Shown: positions 17,379-25,983 of the stretch, one piece after another
Position numbering within the stretch: position 1 is the stretch's first letter
Layout of the letters: each line of letters opens with the position of its first letter
DNA from: UBA5078 sp964538025
Lineage (GTDB): Bacteria; Pseudomonadota; Gammaproteobacteria; Pseudomonadales; Pseudohongiellaceae
Direction: 5' to 3'
Assembly (NCBI GenBank): GCA_964538025.1
Contig: CAZICZ010000004.1
Span: 186,001-250,000, forward strand
Length of the DNA stretch: 64,000 nt
Notes under the pieces: generated by a model
What the model was told of the DNA's origin: nothing
The model's database searches: none
Seen by the model: only the letters and a program-made list of their open reading frames with translations
Position numbers and translations under genes: made by a program

Positions 17379-17747
17379 ATGGCAGGATCACAAAAGGCAG
17401 CAGGCTTTACGCTCATCGAATTGATGATTGTGGTCGCCATCATCGGCATTCTGGCGGCTGTGGCACTTCCTGCCTACCAGACCTACACGGAGCGTGCCCG
17501 ATTCAGTGAAGTGATTCTCTCTACCACTCCCTATAAGACAGCCTTGGGCATTGCGATCCAGAGCGGCCGAGTCTCAGCACTCGCTGGCGTCAACGCGGGG
17601 ACCAACGGTATCCCTCCCACGGCTCCCGCGACGGGATGGATTGCCTCCGCGACTGTTACCGACGGCGTCATCATTACCACGGGTACCGCGGATGTCAGTA
17701 ACCACACCTACACCCTGACGCCTTCATTGACAGTGCCCATCCAATAG
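17379..17747 (+). CDS. Second type IV pilin, truncated by an in-frame amber codon
   Basis: A tandem paralogue of the pilin at 16858. The ATG at 17379 has GACGAGG eight bases upstream. The leader (ending AG), FTLIELMIVVAIIG and the helix are intact, giving 122 residues. It ends TVPIQ-TAG, where the paralogue has APIQ-Trp. After the TAG the same frame runs TEGGTCINVGLC to a TGA at 17784, aligning residue for residue with the paralogue's tail including both cysteines five residues apart. With Trp instead of the amber the protein would be 135 residues. It is either a recent nonsense allele, a readthrough product, or a loop-less pilin. A TfpZ-like gene follows. Confidence 0.85.
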   Translation: MAGSQKAAGFTLIELMIVVAIIGILAAVALPAYQTYTERARFSEVILSTTPYKTALGIAIQSGRVSALAGVNAGTNGIPPTAPATGWIASATVTDGVIITTGTADVSNHTYTLTPSLTVPIQ

Positions 17748-17802
17748 ACGGAGGGGGGAACTTGCATCAACGTTGGACTGTGCTGATAGACATCCGTGGC
17801 GC

Positions 17803-18582
17803 GTGATCATCGTGTGGCTCCCGAAAGTGCATCATCGTTATTCTGCTGCCGGCATTCATTTCCTCTCGAGCCTGTCGGTGGTTGCACTGCTTGTCGGTAT
17901 CCTGCTGTTCTTCTGGTTTCCTGACCCCTATTTTTCCGCGTCCGGCGGTTGGCAAGGCCTGCGCCTGGTGGCCGGCGTAGATCTCGTCTTGGGCCCTCTG
18001 CTGACCTTCATCGTGTTCAATCCCCAGAAGAAAGTGCACGAACTGGTGGTCGATCTTGGCATTATTGTGCTGATTCAAATCAGCGCGTTGGTGTGGGGTA
18101 TTCGGGCTATCTACGAGCAGCGTCCCGTCGCGGTAGTCTATCTGGATACCAGCTTTTACACCGTTCCTGCCAAGGCACTGCAGGTGCAGGGTATCGCTCC
18201 GGACTCCTTGGAGATCTTCGGGGACTCACGTCCCGTGTTTGTCATGTCCCGGCAGCCCGCAACAACAGAGGAATGGCAGCGATTTGAAACCTTGATGACA
18301 GAGGAACAGATTCCTCCGCATGAGCAGGTGTGGCTATATCAACCGCTCGCTGAGCATTTTTCGGAGATAGTCGGGTCTACCCTCGATGTCGATGTAGTAA
18401 TGGAGGGAAACCCGGACATGCGCCGGGAAATTGAGCGGGTTCTTGGAGAAATTGGCGCGGAAAAGGACGCGCTGGTCTACCTTGCACTCACGTCCCGCTA
18501 CCGAAATGTCCTGCTTATTTTCGACAAGCAGGGTACTCTCAAGGGCACGGTCAATGCCCCTTACAAAACCGGCGAAGTGTGA
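17803..18582 (+). CDS. TfpX/TfpZ-type pilin accessory protein
   Basis: Membrane accessory protein of the type found just after pilin genes in some Pseudomonas and Acinetobacter strains, where it promotes assembly of its cognate pilin. The protein has an N-terminal membrane segment, then the family-like WFPDPYFSASGG and VDLVLGPLLTFIVFNP in a second segment. A third segment precedes RPVAVVYLDTSFY. The start is uncertain: GTG at 17803 or 17812, or TTG at 17773, are possible, none with a convincing ribosome binding site at good spacing; a GGAGG lies at 17750. About 259 residues from 17803. It is adjacent to the truncated pilin. Confidence 0.8.
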   Translation: MIIVWLPKVHHRYSAAGIHFLSSLSVVALLVGILLFFWFPDPYFSASGGWQGLRLVAGVDLVLGPLLTFIVFNPQKKVHELVVDLGIIVLIQISALVWGIRAIYEQRPVAVVYLDTSFYTVPAKALQVQGIAPDSLEIFGDSRPVFVMSRQPATTEEWQRFETLMTEEQIPPHEQVWLYQPLAEHFSEIVGSTLDVDVVMEGNPDMRREIERVLGEIGAEKDALVYLALTSRYRNVLLIFDKQGTLKGTVNAPYKTGEV

Positions 18583-18826
18583 TTTTAGGCGGTCTGTAGC
18601 CGCTTGATAATTGCACACGGCTGGTTTAAGGTAGCCCGCTTTTATGCGAATGGACGCCACGTAATTCGGGCATTCGCTCGAAATTGCTCTCCTGAACCGT
18701 CTGGAATCCATCGGCGTCGGACAGGAATTTTATGCCGTATTCAGGTTTCATTAAGCCTGGTCTGTGCAGAATCAAAGTCGTAGGAAATGTACAACAGTCG
18801 CACATCAGGTGCCGGAGTGTTCCGAT

Positions 18827-19222
18827 ATGAAAACAGCAAGACTTTCAACAGCCACGTTCATGACATTGGCACTGGCAGCCGCTTCCATCGCGGATGCAGG
18901 CGCTGCCTCCCTGCAGGATGGCATCTACTCAGCGGAGCAAGCAGATTCAGGCAAGGCTGTGTTCGAGCAAAATTGCTCAACCTGCCACAATGCGGACTTT
19001 TACAAGACGGTATTTCAGACCTGGCGTGGCCAGCCAATGGCCTACCTGTTTGAGCAGATCATGAGCGCGATGCCAGCTGACAAACCAGGTGCACTGCTGG
19101 ACAACGAGTATGAAGATGCGATGGCCTATGTGCTTCAGATGTTGGGCTTCCCTGCTGGAGAGAACCGCCTGCAGTACTACGGTGGCGTGATGGGCGATGT
19201 GAATATCGAGCCCGCAAGTTAA
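18827..19222 (+). CDS. Small monohaem c-type cytochrome
   Basis: Predicted periplasmic electron carrier of 131 residues from the ATG at 18827. Residues 1-27 look like a signal peptide. The haem site is C50-S-T-C53-H54 and the distal ligand is probably Met82 in SAMPADKPG. The fold resembles class I cytochrome c. An upstream in-frame start at 18764 would spoil the signal peptide. The partner is not evident; the gene stands alone, followed by a strong bidirectional terminator. Confidence 0.9.
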   Translation: MKTARLSTATFMTLALAAASIADAGAASLQDGIYSAEQADSGKAVFEQNCSTCHNADFYKTVFQTWRGQPMAYLFEQIMSAMPADKPGALLDNEYEDAMAYVLQMLGFPAGENRLQYYGGVMGDVNIEPAS

Positions 19223-19237
19223 GTCGGACGCGTGAAT

Positions 19238-19268
19238 AAAAAAGGCCCGGTAACGGGCCTTTTTTTTT
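19238..19268. terminator. Bidirectional intrinsic terminator
   Basis: AAAAAAGGCCCG and CGGGCCTTTTTT form a 12-bp stem around GTAA, with T runs on both strands. It separates the cytochrome gene from the convergent HNH nuclease gene and can stop transcription from either side. Confidence 0.93.
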
Positions 19269-19270
19269 GT

Positions 19271-19984
19271 CTATTCGTCGGAGCATTCTCTCAGAATGAG
19301 GGTGATCCGATTGCGGTCGGTGTTAGCCAATTGCAGGTCGTATTTCTCTGCAATCGCCAGCCATTGCCGCGCATAGTCGCAGCGATATTCTTCACGAGGC
19401 AAATAGCGCGAGGGGCCATTGTCCCGTTTTCGTTGCAGTTCGCGGCGCTCTGTCAGCATCAGGTTCATCGGGTCATTTGCAAATGCTACTTTTTTTCCGG
19501 CATCCCATCGGTCGCCGCCCTGATTGTGGGCATAGCGTACTGGAATGATGTGGTCGAGATCGATCTGTGCTGCCACGGTAAATGTCTTGCCGGTGTATTC
19601 ATCAAACCATTCTCCCGTTCTGACTTCACAATTACGAGGATTGGTAAATTGCGTGGGTGCCCGACTGGTGGCCACTAGAATTTCATTGCGCGTGTTCTGG
19701 CAATCTCCGTCGAAATCCTCGTCATAAGGCCAATCGGCTTCATTGAAAAATTTGTCACGGCTTCTGGGATCAAAAAAGAAACTGTCGCGGCCTCCGCGCG
19801 TGAAGGTGTCCGGCATTTCGCAATTTGTCATGTGGCAGTGGTAAGAACTGCCATTGTAGTGCCCGCCGTTCTGGTCAATCTGCCCGGGATGCGCAACGAG
19901 CGAGGACGAGCCGCAGAACAACATGCCCGCTGCCAGTGTGCGCAGCCATAAAGAGAGGGACGTCGAAGGGAGTGCTGAGTGCAT
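19271..19984 (-). CDS. Predicted secreted HNH endonuclease with YHYH-like metal motif
   Basis: Protein of 237 residues from the ATG at 19984 (AGGA nine bases upstream; an ATG at 19993 is also in frame). A signal peptide covers about residues 1-31. The N-terminal mature part has HPGQIDQNGGHYNGSSYHCH, resembling the short zinc-binding YHYH motif. The C-terminal part has DLDHIIPVRYAH, then FANDPMNLMLTERRELQRKRD, typical of HNH nucleases of the DUF1524 type. It is therefore probably an extracytoplasmic nuclease, perhaps for feeding on external DNA or for defence. No immunity gene is seen beside it, as expected for an exported enzyme. Confidence 0.82.
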   Translation of the reverse strand: MHSALPSTSLSLWLRTLAAGMLFCGSSSLVAHPGQIDQNGGHYNGSSYHCHMTNCEMPDTFTRGGRDSFFFDPRSRDKFFNEADWPYDEDFDGDCQNTRNEILVATSRAPTQFTNPRNCEVRTGEWFDEYTGKTFTVAAQIDLDHIIPVRYAHNQGGDRWDAGKKVAFANDPMNLMLTERRELQRKRDNGPSRYLPREEYRCDYARQWLAIAEKYDLQLANTDRNRITLILRECSDE

Positions 19985-20034
19985 GATGACCATTCCTGGG
20001 GGATGTTTCCGGTGTGAAAGTGCCGTGATGAGGG

Positions 20035-20880
20035 TTACAGGGACTCAAACAACATGGATAAATCGATGGCGCGGCAGTCTTTCGTCAACGCGCCAATGGA
20101 AATGTAGTCTACACCTGTCTGTGCAATCGGTACGAGAGTCTGTGACGTCACACCACCCGAGGCCTCCAATCGGACGCGGCTCGCGACAAAGGTCACCGCA
20201 TCCGACATCTGTGGCAGTGAAAAATTATCAAGCATGATGATGTCGGCCCGTGCGTTCACCGCCTCTTCCAGTTGCGCCATGTCTTCCACCTCGACCTCTA
20301 CTGCCTTGTGGGCAGACAAGGCACGGGCGTTCTCTATTGCACGGGAAATGGAGCCGCAGGCATGAATATGATTCTCCTTGATGAGAAAGGCATCATAGAG
20401 CCCCATGCGGTGGTTCTCACAACCACCGACTTTCACTGCGTATTTTTGCGCACTGCGCAGTCCAGGGATCGTTTTACGGGTGTCCAGCAAGGTGACGCCC
20501 GTATGGGCAACAAGGGAGGCGTAGTGATGGGCGATCGTTGCGGTGCCGGAAAGTGTCTGTAAATAGTTTAACGCGCAGCGCTCTGCCGTTAACAGGCTGC
20601 GAGCCTTGCCCTTTGCCGTGAACAGGCGTGTGTTCGCTTCCACGTGCTGCCCCTCCTGCACATGCCACGATATCTGGACCGAAGAGTCTACTTGCCTGAA
20701 GACTTCAGCCACCCAGGCGACACCACAAACAACCGCGCGCTCCCTGCACCACACGGAGGCCTGTGCGCGTGTGGTTTCCGCAATCAGCTGGGCCGTAATG
20801 TCTCCGGTACCAAGGTCTTCCTGCAAGGCAAATGCAACGTGACTGGCAATGTCAGTAGGGAGTGTAACGGGCATGATCAT
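20035..20880 (-). CDS. nadC: Nicotinate-nucleotide pyrophosphorylase NadC
   Basis: Quinolinate phosphoribosyltransferase of NAD synthesis. The protein has EDLGTGDITAQLI near the start, LLDTRKTIPGLR in the substrate site, GGCENHRMGLYDAFLIKENH in the core and EASGGV near the end. It is about 281 residues, the usual length. Start choice among GTG 20886, ATG 20880 and ATG 20874 is open; 20880 has CAGG about five bases upstream. It follows the aspartic protease gene by a few bases on the same strand. In Pseudomonas and E. coli nadC also lies beside ampD. Confidence 0.96.
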   Translation of the reverse strand: MIMPVTLPTDIASHVAFALQEDLGTGDITAQLIAETTRAQASVWCRERAVVCGVAWVAEVFRQVDSSVQISWHVQEGQHVEANTRLFTAKGKARSLLTAERCALNYLQTLSGTATIAHHYASLVAHTGVTLLDTRKTIPGLRSAQKYAVKVGGCENHRMGLYDAFLIKENHIHACGSISRAIENARALSAHKAVEVEVEDMAQLEEAVNARADIIMLDNFSLPQMSDAVTFVASRVRLEASGGVTSQTLVPIAQTGVDYISIGALTKDCRAIDLSMLFESL

Positions 20881-20893
20881 GGGCACCTGCTGT

Positions 20894-21424
20894 TCACGGA
20901 AGCGAGTGAAGCGTCAGCGTATCGCCGCGCTGGGTAAATTCTATCTGGCGCAGGGCGCTCATGCCGAGCAGAACGGTATCGCCTTGCATGGCGGGGTTGA
21001 TGCTGGCATCGACGTCTGTCAAGACTATGTCACCGATGCGCAGGCTGCGAATGCTTGTGGCATAGACAAGCACTTCTCCGTTCGCCGTTAATGCGCGGCT
21101 CGGGTAAAGAGACGAAAGCCCTGCGCGACGCGCCAGTGCTTCGGGTACAACTACCTCTGTGGCACCGGTATCCAACAGAAACCGCGCTGCTGTCCCGTCA
21201 ATCGTGCCAGACACCACATAATGCCCCTGCGCATTTCGCGCTAAGACGACCCGCACGGAACCGTCCGGCGCATGTTCACTTGCGGGGGACGCGTTGGGAT
21301 TCTCGCGTGTCTGCAATATCCCGTCAAAAAACAGCGTCAACACCCCAAGCCCGAGTGCAAAGCTGATCATCAGCATGGCGATGCCAGTACGACGAGTCGG
21401 ATGCTGATGAGAGCTGGGCGGCAT
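20894..21424 (-). CDS. Membrane-anchored retropepsin-like aspartic protease (TIGR02281 type)
   Basis: Clan AA aspartic protease of 176 residues from the ATG at 21424 (GGAG nine bases upstream). One membrane segment lies at about residues 15-35. The single active-site motif FLLDTGATEVVVP places the catalytic Asp, as in retroviral-type proteases that work as dimers; ALTANGEV and VLLGMSALRQIEF complete the fold. Substrate is unknown. Such genes often lie near nadC-ampD in gammaproteobacteria. It precedes nadC with a gap of only a few bases, suggesting one transcript. Confidence 0.88.
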   Translation of the reverse strand: MPPSSHQHPTRRTGIAMLMISFALGLGVLTLFFDGILQTRENPNASPASEHAPDGSVRVVLARNAQGHYVVSGTIDGTAARFLLDTGATEVVVPEALARRAGLSSLYPSRALTANGEVLVYATSIRSLRIGDIVLTDVDASINPAMQGDTVLLGMSALRQIEFTQRGDTLTLHSLP

Positions 21425-21574
21425 GCGGCGGCACTCCAAAATGGGGTAAGGATTATCCTTCAAGGTTCCACGGATTCATAGACAACGCCGCCGTGTGCAT
21501 GGATTGATTCGGGGCAGCCGGATAGAATGGGGGGCCTGCGCACTGCGATGGGCAACAGCCGATAAGGAGCGATC

Positions 21575-22114
21575 GTGATTGTCGACCACTGCCTGACCAC
21601 TGCGCGCCAGGTGCCCTCTCCTAACTGCAATGAGCGCCCTCCCTTCCAAGAGATAGAGGTGTTGGTCATCCACGCCATCAGCCTGCCCCCGGGGCGCTAC
21701 GGCGGCGGACACATCGAAGCCTTTTTTACCAATACGCTGGACGTGTCCTTAGATGTCTATTTCACAGAAATTGCCGACCTCCATGTCTCTGCTCACCTGC
21801 TGATCGACCGTCATGGGGCTGTTACACAGTTTGTGCCCTTTGATCGCCGGGCATGGCATGCGGGCAAATCCTGTTTCAAGGGGCGGGAAAACTGCAATGA
21901 TTTTTCTATCGGCATTGAACTGGAAGGCTGTGACGAGGAGGCGTTTACCTCTGCACAATATGACACCTTGGTCGACGTCGTGGCGCAACTGCGAAACGCT
22001 TACCCCGGTATTTCACTGGACAATGTGGTGGGGCACAGTGATATTGCCCCGGGGCGCAAAACCGACCCCGGCCCGTTTTTTGATTGGGAGCACCTTCGCA
22101 CCCGCTGTAGCTGA
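21575..22114 (+). CDS. ampD: 1,6-anhydro-N-acetylmuramyl-L-alanine amidase AmpD
   Basis: Cytosolic zinc amidase that removes the peptide from anhydromuropeptides during wall recycling, thereby keeping ampC-type beta-lactamase genes silent where AmpR exists. GTG start with AAGGAG at good spacing; 179 residues. Zinc ligands H33, H154 and D164 and catalytic E116 are at the expected family positions (VIHAIS, GHSDIAPGRKTDPG, GIELEG). It is followed by ampE after 15 bases. No ampR or ampC is in the window. Confidence 0.97.
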   Translation: MIVDHCLTTARQVPSPNCNERPPFQEIEVLVIHAISLPPGRYGGGHIEAFFTNTLDVSLDVYFTEIADLHVSAHLLIDRHGAVTQFVPFDRRAWHAGKSCFKGRENCNDFSIGIELEGCDEEAFTSAQYDTLVDVVAQLRNAYPGISLDNVVGHSDIAPGRKTDPGPFFDWEHLRTRCS

Positions 22115-22129
22115 TACAGGACAACTTCT

Positions 22130-23068
22130 ATGAAATTCCTCGTCATTCTTCTGGCCCTGAGTATCAATCATTGGTGGACGCGAGACCGCGTCCTGCCGGG
22201 AGATGGGTGGTACCACCGCTTCGCCGCCTGGCTGTACGAACGGACGGTGTCTCCGGCAGGCGATGCCAGAGTTTTTTTCCTCGCCGCCCTGTTTCTCCCG
22301 GCGTTGGCAGTCATCGCACTGTTAGCGCTCCTGGACGGAGCGGTATTCGGGCTGCTCGCTGTCGCGCTGCATGTTGCACTCCTTCTTTGCCTGTTCGACC
22401 CGCAGAACCTTCGTCTGTGGGTGCAGGACTATCTCCAGCACTGGAAATCCGGGGACTATGAGGCGGCGTTTCTGCACCTGCAGGAGCGCTTCTCAGGCCT
22501 GTCTGTCGATGGCGCGACAGACCTCGAGGCGGTGCATCACCAAACCGTCCGGTACGTTGTCGGGACGAGTTTTCAGCGTTTGTTCTGTGTGGTGTTCTGG
22601 TATCTGTTCACGGGCCCGGCGGGGGCCTTGGTCTATTTTTCCCTCGTCAAACTGCGCACAGGCAAGGGGCTGGAGACGGCGTGGGAAAATCAGGCGTGGG
22701 TAGCGACGCTGTACAGTCTGCTGGAGTGGGTGCCGGCTCGGCTTTTGGGGCTTACCTTTGCCCTTGCAGGCGATTTTGAGGCCGGCTTTGCTCGCGTCCG
22801 CGCCAGCCTGTCGGAGTCCCGCAGCAGCGGCAGCGATATCGTGGTGGATTGCGCGCTCGCCGCCATCGGCAGTCACCACAAAGCCTTGCTGGTCCACGAA
22901 TCCCGCGAAGATGACACGCTGGTCATTGATCTGGAGGAGCAGGGCGAGGGCATATCCGCCTTGCACATGGCACTACAAATCGACCATCTTGTTCATTTGC
23001 TCGATCGCAGCCAGATAGTCTGGGTTGCTGCGCTCGCCGCGCTTGCCATCTATGGGATTGGCGGGTGA
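22130..23068 (+). CDS. ampE: Inner-membrane regulatory protein AmpE
   Basis: Integral membrane protein of the CobD/CbiB-like AmpE family, co-transcribed with ampD. It is 312 residues with about four membrane segments. A large loop with LFDPQNLRLWVQDYLQHWKSGDYEAA and FWYLFTGPAGALVYFS is typical. AGGA lies eight bases before the ATG. Its biochemical role is unresolved in the literature; a sensor or transporter role has been proposed. Confidence 0.93.
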   Translation: MKFLVILLALSINHWWTRDRVLPGDGWYHRFAAWLYERTVSPAGDARVFFLAALFLPALAVIALLALLDGAVFGLLAVALHVALLLCLFDPQNLRLWVQDYLQHWKSGDYEAAFLHLQERFSGLSVDGATDLEAVHHQTVRYVVGTSFQRLFCVVFWYLFTGPAGALVYFSLVKLRTGKGLETAWENQAWVATLYSLLEWVPARLLGLTFALAGDFEAGFARVRASLSESRSSGSDIVVDCALAAIGSHHKALLVHESREDDTLVIDLEEQGEGISALHMALQIDHLVHLLDRSQIVWVAALAALAIYGIGG

Positions 23069-23076
23069 TAGTTTTT

Positions 23077-23097
23077 GTAGTTTAACTACATAACTAC
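23077..23097. promoter_or_regulatory. Palindrome plus direct repeat upstream of aceE
   Basis: GTAGTT-T-AACTAC (23077-23089) is a perfect 6-bp inverted repeat around one base, followed by a second TAACTAC (23091-23097). It lies just upstream of the candidate aceE promoter, a position fitting a regulator site. It does not resemble the enterobacterial PdhR box. Confidence 0.4.
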
Positions 23098-23107
23098 TTT
23101 TAAGGCA

Positions 23108-23137
23108 TTGAAAATAGCCGATGGGCTGGGGTAAAAT
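23108..23137 (+). promoter_or_regulatory. Candidate sigma-70 promoter for aceEF
   Basis: TTGAAA at 23108-23113 and TAAAAT at 23132-23137 are 18 bases apart, about 100 bases before the aceE start. Both hexamers are close to consensus. Confidence 0.55.
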
Positions 23138-23237
23138 CCCGCCACGGTGTAAATAATTTACAAGGCAGCCTGCCCCATCGCGAGCTGTCTCATCAATAGA
23201 ATCCCCACAAGGGAACGAGCAGTGAGAGTCTGAGCCT

Positions 23238-25931
23238 ATGAGCCAATTCAAAGAAGATACCAACCCCACCGAAACCAAAGAATGGCTCGATGCACTGGGC
23301 TCCATAATTGACGAGGAAGGTCTGGAGCGTGCGCACTTCATCCTGAGCCGACTCTCCGAGGAAGCGACCCGCAATACCCAGAAGCTGCCTTACTCCGCTG
23401 TGACCACACCCTACCGCAATACCATTTCCCTCCGCGAAGAAGAGAAGATACCGGGCGACGTCTACATGGAACGGCGCATCCGCGGCATCGTGCGCTGGAA
23501 TGCACTGGCCATGGTGATGCGTGCCGGAAAGAAGCCAGGCGCAGATCTTGGAGGCCATATTTCCACGTTCTCGTCGGCAGCGACGCTGTATGACGTCGGT
23601 TTCAATTACTTTTTCAGAGGCGCCAGCGACACCCATGGGGGGGACTTGGTGTACTTTCAGGGGCACTCCTCACCTGGCATTTACTCCCGATCTTTCCTCG
23701 AAGGACGACTTACGGAAGAGCAGCTGGACAATTTCCGCCAGGAAGTGCACGGCAAGGGACTGTCCTCCTACCCCCATCCCTGGCTGATGCAGGACTACTG
23801 GCAATTCCCGACTGTTTCCATGGGCCTTGGACCGATTGCCGCGATCTATCAGGCACACGTGATGAAATACCTCACCAGTCGCGGCCTGATGGACAACAGT
23901 GATCGCAAGGTCTGGGCCTTCCTGGGAGACGGAGAGACGGACGAGCCGGAGTCACTGGGTGCTATCGGCAAAGCCGGGCGGGAAAAACTCGATAACCTGA
24001 TCTTTGTGATCAACTGCAACCTGCAACGTCTGGACGGTCCGGTACGAGGCAATGGCAAGGTCATTCAGGAGCTGGAGGGGATCTTCCGCGGTGCCGGATG
24101 GAACGTGATCAAAGTCGTCTGGGGCCGTCACTGGGATGCACTGCTGGCTGCCGACAAGGACGGCCTGCTGCAGCAGCGCATGGATGAGGTAGTCGACGGG
24201 GAATACATCAATTACTGGGGACGCGGCGGGGCGTACACGCGTCAGCACTTCTTCGGCAAGAGCCCGGAACTTTTGAAAATGGTGGAGCATCTGTCCGATG
24301 ACGACATCATGAACCTCAATCGCGGGGGACACGATCCCTTCAAGGTGTATGCCGCCTACGCGCAGGCCGTCAAATCCAATGGCAAGCCCACCGTGATTCT
24401 GGCCAAGACTGTCAAGGGGTATGCGTTCGGCTCCAGTGCCGAGGCACAGAACGCGACCCATTCCGTGAAGAAACTGGACATCGAAGGGCTCAAGCGCTTC
24501 CGTGACCGATTCAACATTCCCGTGGCAGACGACAAACTGGAATCCGTGCCTTATTACCGCCCGGCAGAGGATAGCCAGGAAATGCGCTATCTGCGAAAGA
24601 AACGCGAAGCCTTGGGAGGGCCGGTGCCTTCACGCCGTACCGAAGCGCTGGAGCTCAAGGTGCCGACACTGGAAGCCTTTGCCCCACAATTGCAGAGCAC
24701 CAAAGACCGTGAGATTTCGACAACCATGGCATTTGTGCGCATTCTGACGACACTGTGCAAGGACAAGGAAATCGGTCATCGCATCGTGCCGATCGTGCCG
24801 GATGAGGCACGTACTTTCGGGATGGAAGGGATGTTCCGTCAGATCGGGATCTACTCATCGGTGGGCCAGCTGTATGAGCCGGTCGACTCCAATCAGGTGA
24901 TGTATTACCGCGAAGACAAGAAGGGACAGATGCTGGAGGAAGGTATTTCCGAGGCGGGTGCCTTCTCTGCGTGGCTGGCGGCAGCGACGTCCTACAGCGT
25001 CAATAACTATCCGTTGATTCCGTTCTACATTTACTACTCCATGTTCGGTTTCCAGCGCATCGGCGATCTGGCCTGGGCGGCTGGGGATTCTCAGGCGCGT
25101 GGTTTCCTCATCGGGGCGACTGCCGGCCGCACGACGCTCAATGGCGAAGGCCTGCAACATCAGGATGGTCACAGCCATCTGCTGGCCTCCACCATTCCCA
25201 ATTGCATTACCTACGACGCCACGTATTCCTATGAGCTCGCTGTGATCATCCAGGACGGGATGCGCCGCATGTATCAGGATCGGGAGTCGGTGTACTACTA
25301 CATCACCACCATGAACGAAAATTACACCCACCCGGAGATGCCCAAAGGCTGTGAGGAGGGCATTGTCAAAGGCATGTACCTGCTGGAAGACGGGGGGAGT
25401 AAAGAGTATAAAGTGCAGGGCAAAGCACTGACCGACCTGCGTCTGCGACTCCTTGGCAGTGGCACGATTCTGCGGGAAGTCCGAGAGGCCGCTCGTGTCC
25501 TGCGCGAACAGTACAAGGTACCGGTTGATGTGTGGAGTGTAACCAGCTTCAACGAGCTGCGCCGTGACGGCCTGTCCACCTCGCGCTGGAACATGATGCA
25601 CCCGACCAAGAAGGCCAAAGAGAGCTACGTTTCTGCCTGCTTGTCGACGGTGTCCGGTCCCGTGATTGCGTCCACCGATTACATGAAGGTGCACGCCGAC
25701 CAGATTCGCGAGTTCGTTCCCGATACCTACCGCGTGTTGGGAACCGACGGGTTTGGTCGCAGCGATACGCGTGAGAACCTGCGCTACTTCTTTGAAGTTG
25801 ATCATCGATTTGTCGTTCTCGCGGCACTCACCGAGCTCAAGGAGCGCGGACTGTTCACGGCGGATGCCATTGCCAAGGCAATGAAGGCGATGAATTTGGA
25901 TCAGGACAAAATCGACCCGCTGACGGTGTAA
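23238..25931 (+). CDS. aceE: Pyruvate dehydrogenase E1 component AceE
   Basis: Homodimeric thiamine-diphosphate enzyme that decarboxylates pyruvate and acetylates the lipoyl groups of AceF. The 897-residue protein begins with the E2-binding segment EWLDALGSIIDEEG. It shows the TPP motif GDGETDEPES...NCNLQRLDGPV, and the C-terminal transketolase-like region with TFGMEGMFRQ and LGTDGFGRSDT. Length matches the family (about 885-890). aceF follows after 52 bases. No lpd gene is in the window, so E3 must be encoded elsewhere. Confidence 0.98.
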   Translation: MSQFKEDTNPTETKEWLDALGSIIDEEGLERAHFILSRLSEEATRNTQKLPYSAVTTPYRNTISLREEEKIPGDVYMERRIRGIVRWNALAMVMRAGKKPGADLGGHISTFSSAATLYDVGFNYFFRGASDTHGGDLVYFQGHSSPGIYSRSFLEGRLTEEQLDNFRQEVHGKGLSSYPHPWLMQDYWQFPTVSMGLGPIAAIYQAHVMKYLTSRGLMDNSDRKVWAFLGDGETDEPESLGAIGKAGREKLDNLIFVINCNLQRLDGPVRGNGKVIQELEGIFRGAGWNVIKVVWGRHWDALLAADKDGLLQQRMDEVVDGEYINYWGRGGAYTRQHFFGKSPELLKMVEHLSDDDIMNLNRGGHDPFKVYAAYAQAVKSNGKPTVILAKTVKGYAFGSSAEAQNATHSVKKLDIEGLKRFRDRFNIPVADDKLESVPYYRPAEDSQEMRYLRKKREALGGPVPSRRTEALELKVPTLEAFAPQLQSTKDREISTTMAFVRILTTLCKDKEIGHRIVPIVPDEARTFGMEGMFRQIGIYSSVGQLYEPVDSNQVMYYREDKKGQMLEEGISEAGAFSAWLAAATSYSVNNYPLIPFYIYYSMFGFQRIGDLAWAAGDSQARGFLIGATAGRTTLNGEGLQHQDGHSHLLASTIPNCITYDATYSYELAVIIQDGMRRMYQDRESVYYYITTMNENYTHPEMPKGCEEGIVKGMYLLEDGGSKEYKVQGKALTDLRLRLLGSGTILREVREAARVLREQYKVPVDVWSVTSFNELRRDGLSTSRWNMMHPTKKAKESYVSACLSTVSGPVIASTDYMKVHADQIREFVPDTYRVLGTDGFGRSDTRENLRYFFEVDHRFVVLAALTELKERGLFTADAIAKAMKAMNLDQDKIDPLTV

Positions 25932-25983
25932 GTCAGCCTGCCGGTAAAACAACATATTCTGGAATATTCAGGAGCATTGAACA

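Noticed and set aside
23069..23237. PdhR operator upstream of aceE
   Set aside because: No match to the ATTGGTNNNACCAAT-type box could be found.
24855..25955. 366-codon minus-strand frame opposite aceE
   Set aside because: Shadow of the aceE reading frame; no ribosome binding site or conserved motif.
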